Source: Polymyxa betae (taxonomy: Eukaryota > Endomyxa > Phytomyxea > Plasmodiophorida > Plasmodiophoridae). From it: DNA of 64,000 bases. How positions within the stretch are numbered: the first letter of the stretch is position 1; every line of letters starts with the position of its first letter. Under the pieces are notes generated by a model. The model searched no databases and was not told the DNA's origin. It worked only from the letters and a program-made list of their open reading frames with translations. The stretch is from the NCBI GenBank assembly GCA_003693705.1, contig RBZT01000546.1, positions 228,927 through 292,926 on the forward strand. Direction: 5' to 3'. Positions 13,153 to 23,778 of this stretch are shown one piece after another. A program made the translations under genes and the position numbers.

Positions 13153-15791
13153 TTATATGAGTAAAACCTCATCATTTTGAGACCGTTCTATTCTTTCGTC
13201 AATCTTCTGTGCTACTGGTTTGACCTCCCTTTCCGATTCTAACGACGCCTATTATGAATATGAGATCAGTAGCCGTATGGAGAGAAACGCAGGATTACCA
13301 AAAGAACCATAAGGTCGCCATAATGAGATTTGAGCTCTTCATGTTCAGACTGTAGCTGCTCATAATTTTGTTGAAGTTCCTCGAAAGAAGCATGATGCTT
13401 CCCTTCCGTTAGACAGTTCAATTCCTTTTGCGCCAAATCCAGTCGATATCTTGTGAGAGCAGCTTCATCTGTCTTATCAGCTAATGCCTTTAACGCTGAC
13501 GCCAAATCCGATTCCAGCTCTGCGATTTTGGATCTGGCCGCGATTAGTTCGTCTGATATTAACGACGACGGAATCATTTTTGGTTCGGACGGAGCAGCAT
13601 CGTCACGAAAAATAACCACCAAAGTGAGAATACGCGAATCACATAGATCAATAACTCGATTTGCTTGCTCAACAAAGTATGAGTCAAACAGCTGAAGCTT
13701 TGTGAGCAACATCGGCTCGTAAGACATCTCCAATCGCGGCTTTTGAAATTCTGCAGCTGATTGTAACATTGATAAACGCGACTTGAAGTTATCAACGCCG
13801 ATTTGAACCATTATGATGCGATGAAGCAAAGAGTTGTAAATCTCAGGATCAGCCACATCAAGGCAGAAAGCCCAGAGCAGACAAGACAGCCCAGAAACTA
13901 TGGGATCCATGGACTTCCACGATTGCCCAGCAAGGAGTGTTTCTGTAAGATGCGAGGCTTGCAATAGTGAATGTACAGCTTCTTGAGAGCTAACGAGAAG
14001 TTCGCAGAGCAGAAGTAGTAAAGAGATACGAACGCGAGCATCCGCATGAGATGAATCAAATGCAACTTGAATGGTTCGAATGATGCTGTCAAACAAACGA
14101 GGAGCTGGTCTGTCATCAATTGGTACTGATAAAGCTGTAGTAAGAGCTATCTGCTTAGCAACATCATTACGACGCCTACAAGTGTTCAGTGTCTCTGCAA
14201 ACGGGAATCTGACACAGCTTACGTTATGATAATTAGTATGCGACAGGTGGTCCAGAATAGTAAGCAGTCTCCGAGACATTTGATATCGTTTTGCCATCGA
14301 GACAAAGATTGAACCAACTCGGTTCCGAAGAGCCCGGTCCTATCAGAATCAGAATCAGGAGCCGGCGCCAAAGTTGAGACGGCAGATATTTGTGCAGGAT
14401 GGTTTTGATAAAAAAAAGATTCCAAAACAAAGAGTGCATTGGAGCAGATAATGACATCGGCACCATTCATTGCTAAGCGAAGATGATAAACTGAGAGTGA
14501 GCACGAATTAATAGTGAGATCAGAAAATACTGAACATGAGCTTTTACAGCCAATAAGGGATCGACCGACAACTCTGAGAAGGGAACATTTCATTTCCAAT
14601 GATACCATATCATGATCGATAACTTGATAAAGTGCATCAGCCATTCCTTGAGAAAAGAACTGAGATTGGAAAATTCCTGGAATGCGACATACTTGGGAGA
14701 TGACAGATAATGATAGTTCGAAGGAATGCACAATTTCTCGAGTAGATGATGATTCTACAGATTGTTCTGAATCCTGGTTCTCAGTTTTCGTAACATCATG
14801 AGAACCATTGCCACTTTTTAGAGCTTGCAAATTTAAGAGAAGGATTTTAGGAATACGCTGAATACAGCCTATTTCCCCAAAATACTTCACGTTGGAATCG
14901 GTGCCTTGAAGCAATAAAGCAATTAGCCTGTAGCAATCACAGGCAACAACTCCAGAGCCGCCCTCATCAGTGGCGATTTCTAGAAGTATCTCAAAAAGCC
15001 CATCAAAAACAGCAATCTTTTGTATGGTAGGATTGTCTTCAGCCAGCGCTTCGAGCAGCTAAAACAATCTTAGATAACAATCAATAAAACATGAAACATG
15101 TTGAAATAACCAGAATAGCATCATTGCGAAGAATTTCTGGAGTGTTTATGAGAAGCTCCACGATGGATTTTACAAAACCAGAATGACAAAGAACGAATTC
15201 CTAATCCGTATAATTTAGGGATTATTTTCAACGGATTGCGATGCATTACTTGAACGCGAGTTCGCTGAAATTTCAGCGAGTTGAGAATTAATCGAAGAGC
15301 GAACAATCTAACCGGCAATGCACGAGGCTCAGTGAGACATTGATGGAAGTTGGTAAACAATCGGTCGCAATCCAGCATCATTTCAACATTTCTTGTAGCA
15401 TATTCTTTTATATCCACAGTATCAACTTGCTCTGTAATTAAGCCAAATCAAAAACCAAGCTAAATGGTATGATAAAGCAATATATACCATCGGATGTAGT
15501 TCCCTCCGTTTTCTGTATTAAATCGCTGGTTAACGCTACCAGAGTTTTCATAATCTCAGAGCAGACGTCTTCATCGTCTCGTTGATGATCATTCTCAATT
15601 ATATCGACGAGTGCCTTGGTCAAGACCTCAGCCACACGAGATTCAGTAAGATCCGGAAGCGGCAGTTCAGCCAGCTGCTGAAGAGCATCGATCTTCTCAT
15701 CTATAACAGTGGAGTGCTGGACTCGCGATAATAATCTATCTATGGATCGAACGGTGTTGGATGCCGACCCCCCTGTCAAGAAGGAGAACAT
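13153..15791 (-). CDS. USO1: General vesicular transport factor USO1/p115
   Basis: USO1/p115 is the long coiled-coil tether that links ER-derived COPII vesicles to Golgi membranes. Six exons join in frame: 15791-15488, 15431-15250, 15201-15111, 15058-14223, 14175-13308 and 13248-13153. The product is about 790 residues. The N-terminal globular head consists of armadillo-type repeats with family blocks such as ILRNDAILLLEALAEDNPT, IQKIAVFDGLFEILLEI and RVRISLLLLLCELLVSS. It is followed by a coiled coil (IAELESDLASALKALADK…) and a short acidic C-terminal tail ending NDEVLLI. Yeast Uso1p has a far longer coiled coil, so this protein is closer in length to animal p115. The start MFSFLTGGSASNTVRSIDRL fits the family N-terminus. 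Confidence 0.85.
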
Positions 15792-16000
15792 GAGACAAGT
15801 GCCTGTCTATCAGCAGCTGATAGTTACTACTGATAGTTACTACTTGTAATTGTAAGCTGCTTGCTGGCAGTACCAGCATCATAGACTGATGACATTGGGA
15901 CCCTTCAAGCAGGCCTCCGCTCCGCAAACAACCAAATAGGTAGCTACATATTCAATCGCAATAATACAACGTATATCATTACATTGGCGTTTAGTATGAT

Positions 16001-16963
16001 TCAAACGATTCGTTCCAGTTCGGTTGCATAACCAAGAGTGTGCTTCATAAGCTCGTGAGCAGGAATATAGAATGTCTGGTCTGCAGCCGGTCGAAACTCG
16101 ATCGTGTTGTTCTTGATTTGCCAGCCACGGCTGGTGCAGAATTCGCCTAGCTTCTGTGCATCTGATAATTTTAACAATTTCAGAGCATCGTTAACAGATA
16201 ATTGCTGATATGCTTTCTCGGCGCATTCAGCAATGTTGTCTCTAGCAGCATTTACGAGAAAGTCGACAAAGAACTTATATTCTGGGAATGGGACGTTAGA
16301 ACTAGCGTCCCAAAGAGCTCTGTAACTTCCTTCCATTAATTCCTGCTCCAATGTAATGGGATATGCAATAAATTCGTTGCTGTGCGAATGAATTGGTAGA
16401 AGTTCAAACTCGGTATGGAATTCAGCGATTCGGGATTGTGCCAATAATTTGAGGAGATGCAGGCCCAAAATTGGCCATTTCTTTGGCGATTCAGGCAAGG
16501 AAGCGCTAAAAAACTCTGGCTTAAATTTTGGCAAAACGGCAGAACGAAATTTCCTACGCATAATCAAAGTAGTAGGGCTTCAGCTGGACAAAATTCAACT
16601 CAAAAGACTCGAGATCTTTCTGATGAAGACTAACAAGCACTGCTAACTCGTATCCCTGCCCTAAAAACCAGTTCATACGAAAATCGAAGAGCAAATAATA
16701 GATGAATTACGAGCTGTTAAAAGATGCTGCCGAACTTCAGCATTATTGAGATCGACTGGAGGGGTAATAGGCAATTTCAACAGGCTCAGCTAAAAAAAAA
16801 AAAAATGTCATTCCAAACGAATTGCAGATAGATACGAACTGATTAAGGGATATGGTTCACATACCTTGAAAGAATTCACCAGAGTCTGGCATTTGTTGAA
16901 ATCAGGGGTTTTGCTGGAGAAAGCGGCTTGTAAGTCCTTGAGAATCTTGGCACATTCGGTCAT
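16001..16963 (-). CDS. RPN12: 26S proteasome regulatory subunit RPN12/PSMD8
   Basis: RPN12 is a lid subunit of the 19S regulatory particle of the proteasome. Four exons join in frame: 16963-16865, 16789-16711, 16660-16558 and 16505-16001, with introns of 75, 50 and 52 nt; the first intron ends in an uninterrupted T run before AG. The ~261-residue product starts MTECAKILKDLQAAF. Splicing at 16506-16557 creates the family block YYFDYAASLPESPKKWPILG, followed by LHLLKLLAQSRIAEFHTEFE. The C-terminal half is the helical/PCI-like part (DALKLLKLSDAQKLGEFC…). The organisation and length match fungal and animal RPN12. It is transcribed in the same direction as USO1. Confidence 0.93.
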
Positions 16964-17083
16964 GGCTGGTGTGTAATGAGATCACAAGATAAACAAGTGA
17001 CAAGGACCAGATAGACGATCAATAGCAACAGAGGCTAGATGTATAGAGATATGTGATACAATCGAGATGTCACGTAATTCCAC

Positions 17084-17118
17084 ACTCTCACTCTCTCTCT
17101 CTCTCTCTCTCGCTCTCT
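17084..17118 (+). repeat. (CT)n microsatellite
   Basis: A pure run of ten CT units lies at 17091-17110, with flanking CT-rich bases. It sits in the 540-bp intergenic region between the divergent RPN12 and CSN3 genes; no other feature was seen there. Confidence 0.9.
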
Positions 17119-17506
17119 ATCCCGTAGTTAGACTCAATAATCATACAATCAGGTTCACATTCTCATATGTGTGAACTCAGTTCGGTTCCAAAAATTGATT
17201 GGTACATTTTCACTGAGATTCATGTTTATTTTCACTCATTAGATTGAGCAATGTTATCAGCCTTGCTTCATTCAATGGCGTATCGCATTTTTTTAGAAAA
17301 TAATACGAAGCTAATTACTGGAAGTTTTGCATTCAGTATAATGCATTACTGATTAACAATGAATAATTAATAGTTGATGTATAATTTCTGACAGGCTGCT
17401 AATAATGGAGTAGTGAAATCCCGTTGACACTATGTAGTGCGGTGTAATCGGTGTCGGCCGTCAGCCTCATTTGTTAGTTTCATAGAATTTATTCGCAAGT
17501 AGCTAG

Positions 17507-18998
17507 ATGCATCCAGAATCTCATGCATCTGCTAGTCCAAGGAAGCCTAATGCTGATTCAATGAAACATGTGAAGGAGGAGATGACGGTCAAGGCCGAGA
17601 AAAGCTTTCGTGATCACTGCTTCTTCTCATCTCTGGAACCCATCGTTCAGGTGTTTGTCCTGTAGGTCTTGTAAATATCTTTAATTTTGCATTCATCTTG
17701 TTTACCTTTAGTTTAGAGATTCAATGCTGAGCGTAAAAAAGTTATCAATCGATTATCGTAAGGCGTTCCTCACCTGCTGTCTGAACTTTTTGAATTCGGC
17801 AAACAACGATTCCTTCGAGGCTGCACCCCCTAAAGGTTTACAGTACACATCTGGTCTGTAGCCGATTTTCTAATTCTTTATCTTGAAGTGATGCATATCG
17901 TGCGCTCTTTTGTTCAATCTGATTTCATCTCGATGCCGGAAACTAGAGCCATTGTTCTACCTTTAAGGCGTTGCTTGGAACGTATTGTTGCTGATAGACA
18001 TGCCATTACTGCCTTACATGCCGTCTTTGTCCAACTTTGTGTATCACTTGGTAAACTTATTGCCCTACGGGTGGTTCCCAAATATTTATTGTGAATGCTT
18101 TTCCAGATATGTATGATGTGGCATTGCCCTTGGTTTCATCACCTATCTATGACATTCATTCGACTTTTCTTCCTACATCACTGGAGTATTTGTCGTTTCA
18201 TTACTTCTCAGGACTCGTTTATGCCGCCTTCAAACGATTCGATAAAGCTTTATCTAGTTTTGATCTTGCCATCGGTGCCATTTCTGTCCAGATCAGCGCC
18301 ATTCAGATTGCTGCATATAAGAAACGTGTGCTAATCGACATCATTGTGAATGGTTCTCATACACCATTGACCAAGCTAATATCTCCAATTGTCGTGAAAA
18401 ACATCGAGACTTTATCAGCACCTTATCATCAGTTTACAGTTTCTGCTGCCCTTGGGCATCAATCGTTAGAAACTTCGTTTCGGGAGCATCAAGGCCAGCT
18501 TTTGCAAGATGGCAATATTGGCCTCGCCAAGCAGGCTCTCTCGTCTATACAGAAAATGCAAATTGCCAAATTGGCTGGATCATATATGACGCTATCGCTG
18601 TTTGAAATTGCCAAAATGATTGGCATCGAGAACTTGGCTTCTGTAGAGGACATTGTCCTCTGTATGATTGAAGAGGGTTCTATCAATGCCACCATTGATC
18701 AGTCCAGGCAGATGCTAACGTTCTTTGATGATTCCGGTACTTTCGCAGATCAGGTCTGTATCCATAGCATCCTTTAAGTTCTACACTTAAACTGGGAATT
18801 TAGGAATCATTGGATAAATTGTTCGAGCAGTTGCAAGAGATAAGTGCTGCTCACGATCGTGTTCTGGCTAAGAATATAGCCTTAGCTACAGATAATAGGT
18901 TCTTATCCAAATCAGTTGAGAGCCATTCAAACCCTGAAGCTGGCATGTTTTCCACCTCAGAAATGCCTTTTAGTGATATGCATCAACTTTTTGGATGA
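17507..18998 (+). CDS. CSN3: COP9 signalosome subunit 3
   Basis: CSN3 is a PCI-domain subunit of the COP9 signalosome, which removes NEDD8 from cullins. Five exons join in frame: 17507-17650, 17712-17835, 17889-18050, 18107-18753 and 18804-18998 (about 423 residues). Recognisable blocks are LEYLSFHYFSGLVYAAFKRF, DKALSSFDLAIGAISVQISA, the PCI helices DGNIGLAKQALSSIQKMQIA then SYMTLSLFEIAKMIGI, and the winged-helix part VLCMIEEGSINATIDQ with LTFFDD. The C-terminal helix begins ESLDKLFEQLQEISAAHDRV, as in animal CSN3. The first exon (MHPESHASASPRK…) is less conserved, so the true start could be the later ATG near 17723. CSN3 is absent from many yeasts but common in animals, plants and early fungi. 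Confidence 0.85.
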
Positions 18999-19241
18999 TT
19001 CCTGTATTTGGCTGATGAATAAATTCCTGAGATGATTACTTTATTTTATATTATTTTGATAATATCGTATCAATGGCTTCTTTCATGTACCAACTGTTCA
19101 GAAAACGTGAAATGTGAATCTGATACCTGATTGATCCGCAGTGTCAAAGATTTAACGTTTACGCTGTTATAGAAATCGTTTTCCGATATTCGATTTGGGG
19201 TGACCTGCTTTTAACAGTATCTGTAATCAGCCATCTATTGA

Positions 19242-19862
19242 ATGGAGTCGACCATCTATGCCCAGGCTTCTTGCTCAAATCTCCATCCTGATTCTGATTT
19301 CTTTAACAATGCTCCAGTTATTCCCATTTATTCACTGCCTTTTGCCCCACCAGACCTTCAAGGTAGTTTGCTGTTCTATATTAATAAGTTATGCTTATCG
19401 CCTTGATAAGGTCAAAGGAAATCCGACCCATTTCAAGATTCAATATTGAATCTCAGCATTGTAATTTGAAATGAATCTGCTTCGTTATGTAAATAATGAC
19501 AAACTGAGTCTTAGGCAAGCCGAAATGCATCCGTATCAGTAGGAAACCAGAATCTATCCACAACCGGCAGAGGCAGATATACAAAATCATCTGTATTCGT
19601 TGAACCTTTTTCAATTCGTATTAACAATAAGCCTTCCTTGAAAGAACAATGGGAAAAAGAGAGAGCCGAGGTCAAAGCCAAGAAAGCAGCCAAAGAGAAA
19701 CAAGCCAGCCAGCCGTTTGAAAACCCACGATGGGCAGAGCCTCAAATCTCCAACGACTCTGCTGACAGGATCAGGGTTTCATCGTCTTCCAGTCTTCATC
19801 GCAGAATCGTCACTAATCCGATCGACACTTCAAATGCCAGGCGTTTCAATCTTGATAACTAA
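19242..19862 (+). CDS. Hypothetical protein with basic helix
   Basis: Three exons join in frame: 19242-19362, 19411-19460 and 19515-19862, with 48- and 54-nt introns, giving about 172 residues. It starts MESTIYAQASCSNLHPDSDF, continues with a Pro/Ser-rich region (IYSLPFAPPDLQGQ…), then a charged helix (KEQWEKERAEVKAKKAAKEK) and an Arg/Ser-rich C-terminus. It is 240 bp downstream of CSN3 on the same strand. I do not recognise it. The clean phases across two introns support a real gene; nothing supports a function. Confidence 0.5.
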
Positions 19863-19956
19863 AATCTATATATAGGAGCACGCTGTCTTTGTTGGCCATG
19901 ACGATTAATAATCGAATGCTGTTGTCGTCGTGAGTTGAACGTAGTCCAGTAAGATT

Positions 19957-20877
19957 ATGTTGGAAATCAATTTCGATGAGCGTATATGCAAGGTCAGGTA
20001 TGGCCAGACAGAACTGGTGTTGGCTAGTCGCACCGCCCAGACGTCCCTTTAGACTTATTGCGGAGGTGAAAGTTCTGACTGCTGCCAGAATGAACCGTCA
20101 GTCAAGCATGAGCGTCACCTCCTGCGTTCGGTCAACATGGCAACAAACGGCATGTCCTTCTTGCCATACATCGCTCATTTCCCATTTAGCATTGAACAGT
20201 CATCGACAACGGGAACCCGTTACTCCCTACCGATTCCATCCCTTGACAAGACTGCTGAGCGTTCCCTGATTCTGATCATACTTTCGCGTATCACTTCCTT
20301 CATTGCATATCGCTTTTTATCGGCGTGCACGATTGTCGCCTTGTCACTCGACAGCCTAATGATGGCTCTGGATGCTGATTTCCCGTATGGATTTTGGATT
20401 TGTTTCTTGCCAAATTTCTCTAAGGTAAATGTTCTCAGTGACAAAGATGAATCGGTCATCCAGTGCAAAACTGGCAATGACAAAGAGAATGGACTGCGTC
20501 TTTCGTTTTCAAGCAGTAAAGTTGAGATGAGGCGGGATTCGATCAGCATCAAACCGTCGTCTAAAATTTCAGTAATGGGGCCAAGGGCCAGATCCGGATC
20601 CGATATTGAAAAGATGTACTGCAAAATTTTCTTATCAGTAAATACAGTTCATCACTGCCGCTGTTCAAGGCATGGAATCAAAGCAAGCCTATCACCATCT
20701 GGTTTTTTTTCCAGATTGTTTAGACGCTTCAAAGCAGAATCGGATCCAGATGCGACCGTTTACACTGCTCCTTCTCTAGTTACAAGGTCATGTATGAATG
20801 ACACCAGCAGTCGGAGATGGTTCTGGCCGGCTAGGAGAAGCAGGACATATTACACAGTGACGACGTCCAAGACTTAA
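19957..20877 (+). CDS. Weak hypothetical gene, one intron
   Basis: Joining a 36-nt exon (19957-19992, MLEINFDERICK) over a 60-nt intron (19993-20052) to an open frame to 20877 gives about 286 residues, in frame. The middle is hydrophobic (LILIILSRITSFIAY, then FLSACTIVALSLDSLMM); the rest is Ser/Arg-rich. There is no family resemblance. The opposite strand also has a 134-residue open frame at 20220-20624, so coding strand is not certain. Codon content of the plus frame looks less gene-like than that of the neighbours. Treat this as a candidate only. Confidence 0.3.
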
Positions 20878-21019
20878 TTCCTTAATCATGATTTGAATAT
20901 TGGTGGTCTTCATTATGGCATTTTTGTGTCTAGATAACTTTATTACAGAACACTCAATGCACTTTGAAAGAGACATAAATAAATAATTAATATGATAGAA
21001 TACATTTGAGTAGTTAATT

Positions 21020-23036
21020 CTACCGTGTTGGAGCGTTTTGGGGTGATGAAAAGAAGGCACTTTGCTGTACCGGATTTGCTTGATATTGATATCTAACTGG
21101 AGTCGTTACTGGGTTAGCATTGTAATCCAGTTTAGACGGTGACGTATTCGGTAAATGGGGAAATGACGTCATTCCATCAAAAGATTTCTGGAACGACGAC
21201 GCGGAGGTGAAGTCGGATTTGTAGGACCGATGCGCTAAAGCAGACATCCTAGGGCCCTTGGAAGCTGCCTCTTTCTCCTGCAACTGACTGTTCAGCATGT
21301 TTATCATGCCGTTTTGAGACGTAAGTCTCTCTTTCGATTCGTCGAGTTCCTTTTTGGTTTGGAGAATTTCAGCATCTTTTGCCTGAAGATTTGATTGCAG
21401 CCTGTTGATATCAGATCGAAGTTCCGAAATATTACGAATCAGCGCTTCAGTTTCTTGTTTGTTCTTCTCAAGAATGGCTTCCTGTTGCAGAACTACCGTA
21501 CCTAAGAAGAAATTGGGCTTGCAATTGAGGACTATCGAGATACTGTACCCTTTAGCCTCACTTTGGATTTTGCAGATTTTAGCTCGTTCTGCAAAGCCTG
21601 TATAATCTGATTTCCTTTCTGTATCTCCTTGATACATTCGTTTAGACGCCGTTCATCCTTTTGAGCACTATCTTTTAGTTGTGCAATGGACTGCTCTAGA
21701 TGCGTCTTCTGCTCATTTGTGGCGTCCAGTAAAGACTGCACTTTTTGACAAAGCGACTCCTTATCTGTGAGTTGTTGTTCTAGCGATGCGACCCTAGCCG
21801 TCAACTTCATCCTAATATAAGTAAAAGTAGAAAGCACAGATGATAAATACACTGACCTGCCCCTTTTCCTTTTCAAGACTCAGCACCTGGATATCTAAGG
21901 ATTCCTTCAGACGCTTCACCCGAGCTTGTTCCGTTACTGAATGTTCCAGCTCTTGAGTTTGAGTGGAGTGCTTGGATTGAAGTTTTTCCAAGGAGTGCTT
22001 CAAGTCGAAATTAGTTTGCGTGAGCTCCTGAATTTGCACTTGTGCAGACTCAAGTTTCGATGTGAAACCGGCCAACTGATTTCTGTAATCACTCTCCAAC
22101 GACTTCTTCTCGTCATCGAACTGGATTTCAGCTTTGCGTTGTTGCCGAGCAGCTTCTTCTTTAGCATGTGAAAGTTTTTCTGTGAAATCTAGAGTCATAG
22201 AATTTCTCTGACTTTCGAAATTCCTTAAAGAACTATCATATTCACTCTTTAACCTAGAGAGGTCCAATTCCCTATTTTTAAGAGAGCACTGGTATTCATT
22301 ACACTCAGCTTGTAGGGTTGAGCACCGCGTCTAAAACCAAAGTGAGTAAAGTGATTACGATGGATTGGATTTGCAAACTTTTAGTGCTTTGATATTCACA
22401 GACAAATGTTTTTTCAGAACATTATCTGTGGCTTGTACGGCTTTAAATTTGATCTGATCGATACGTCTTCAGCAATAATTAGAGTCAGAACGTCACCCAG
22501 TGAGTGTATTATCTTACCGAAATTCGCTTGTCTCACAAACTGCAAATTCAGCGAAACCAGGCGGTGTACTTGGTAAAATCAGCCTTGCTGCATATCTAAA
22601 AATAAATGACAGCACTGGCATCGGAAAATAAATGCATACCTTGACGATTGAACTTTGATACGTTGTAAAATGTCGATAACATGAACATGTAATTGAGAGA
22701 AATCGATCAATAAATTCAGATCATTCTTTAGCTGCGAAAAGTCTTCTTCACTTATCGAAACCATATAAAGAAACAGCGGATCTTGATCGTCTACAATCTC
22801 AACTAGAAAAACAGATGTTTTCCGGCTTGTATCTGTACGAGACTTGGCTTTTATCATTAGAGTAGCCTATAGGCGTTCAGATGGAATATTGGGGTCAAAA
22901 GGAAGCGTACAGTTTTTTCTTCCCGATCATGGTTCGGATATACGAGCTGAACGGGAAGTTCCTGTTCGTGTAACAGCCGATCCTCTGTGCTACTGGAGAA
23001 CAGGGACATATCCGACAGATCAGCTGCCAAGCGCAT
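21020..23036 (-). CDS. SAS6: Centriole cartwheel protein SAS-6
   Basis: SAS-6 forms the ninefold cartwheel that seeds centrioles and basal bodies. Seven exons join in frame: 23036-22911, 22866-22640, 22595-22518, 22466-22379, 22330-21857, 21804-21549 and 21501-21020 (about 577 residues). The N-terminal head shows LLHEQELPVQLVY, FLVEIVDDQDPLFLYMVSIS, EEDFSQLKNDLNLLIDF and, near its end, PGFAEFAVCETSEFRRIDQI. A long coiled coil follows, containing KVRLKGTVVLQQEAILEK, which parallels the KLKN-T-x-QQEKL block of animal SAS-6, and INMLNSQLQEKE. The C-terminus is a disordered Ser/Pro/Gln-rich tail. The first in-frame ATG is at 23036; the frame is open slightly further upstream. The gene implies centrioles, hence a flagellated life stage. 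Confidence 0.9.
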
Positions 23037-23397
23037 GGCTGGCGTCAACAGTAAAAAAATGCTGACGACTAAAGCGCAGGTAGATTATGCAAAATGTCTG
23101 CAGTATCCAGTTGCAATCAAAAATTAGGCGGAAATGCTCTCCCTCTCTCTCTCTAATAGCAGATACAGAGACACGGTTAGAGACGCTCCTATCTAGCCTC
23201 TCCGCTTGTTGTCTGTTACAGGACTTTTCAACGGCCCTTTTACTGATAATGTTACGTATACCAGGCAGGACAGTCTTCCTGATCAGATTTAGTTTGGCGC
23301 GCAAACCACTTCCTAACAAATCCAACCGAAAATTCCGTGTACTACGCCATACTATGGTAAACAATCAACGATCATCCTTTCTGCATTTTTCTGTTGG
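23037..23397. other. Intergenic region, no firm gene
   Basis: Contains a CT-rich run at about 23141-23155. A plus-strand frame beginning at the ATG near 23250 (MLRIPGRTVFLIRF) could be spliced onward, but its continuation conflicts in frame with the better small gene starting at 23398, so it is not called. Confidence 0.4.
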
Positions 23398-23745
23398 ATG
23401 TTGCCAGATCGCTGGTCTGACCTCTGGGATCCGTCGCGATTACCCGTAAGAAATCCCAGATGTAAACTAAAAATACTACGAATGGCAGATCATGCCATGT
23501 AATTATCTTCCAGATTCGTCTAACCTTGAACCCGATTTGGAATGGGCATGGGGCCAGGTGTTGGAATTGATCATATTGAAATTGGAAATTGAACAGAGAG
23601 CCTTTGGGCACTATGTTCGGTCTTTAACAATCACTATAATTTCGGTCTTGAATCTTGTGCAAATGGCCCGTTACAACTCATCAATGCTCCCGCTACTGCT
23701 CACAACCAGTCTAACAAACTACATTACAGTGTACAGTGCCAGTAG
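23398..23745 (+). CDS. Candidate small gene, two or three exons
   Basis: The ATG at 23398 opens MLPDRWSDLWDPSRLP and ends at a donor (23446); the acceptor at 23488 continues IMPCNYLPDSSNLEPDLEWAWGQ in phase. From there two readings are possible. A further 44-nt intron from about 23564 leads to a frame ending at TAG 23745 with FNNHYNFGLESCANGPLQLI. Without that intron, the frame runs to 23806 and overlaps the start of the mannosidase gene. The Trp/Asp/Pro-rich start looks like real protein, but no family was recognised. It is only 34 bp upstream of the alpha-mannosidase ATG if it ends at 23745. Confidence 0.35.
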
Positions 23746-23778
23746 ACATTCAATTATCATTTCTTTCTTGACGTTGTT

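Noticed and set aside
20220..20624. 134-residue minus-strand frame read as a gene
   Set aside because: No start context, splice continuation or family resemblance; it lies inside a longer plus-strand frame. Kept only as a question in the findings.
23087..23449. 120-residue plus-strand frame including MLRIPGRTVFLIRF, considered as a mitochondrial protein
   Set aside because: Splicing it onward gives a short product without family features and conflicts with the better small gene at 23398.
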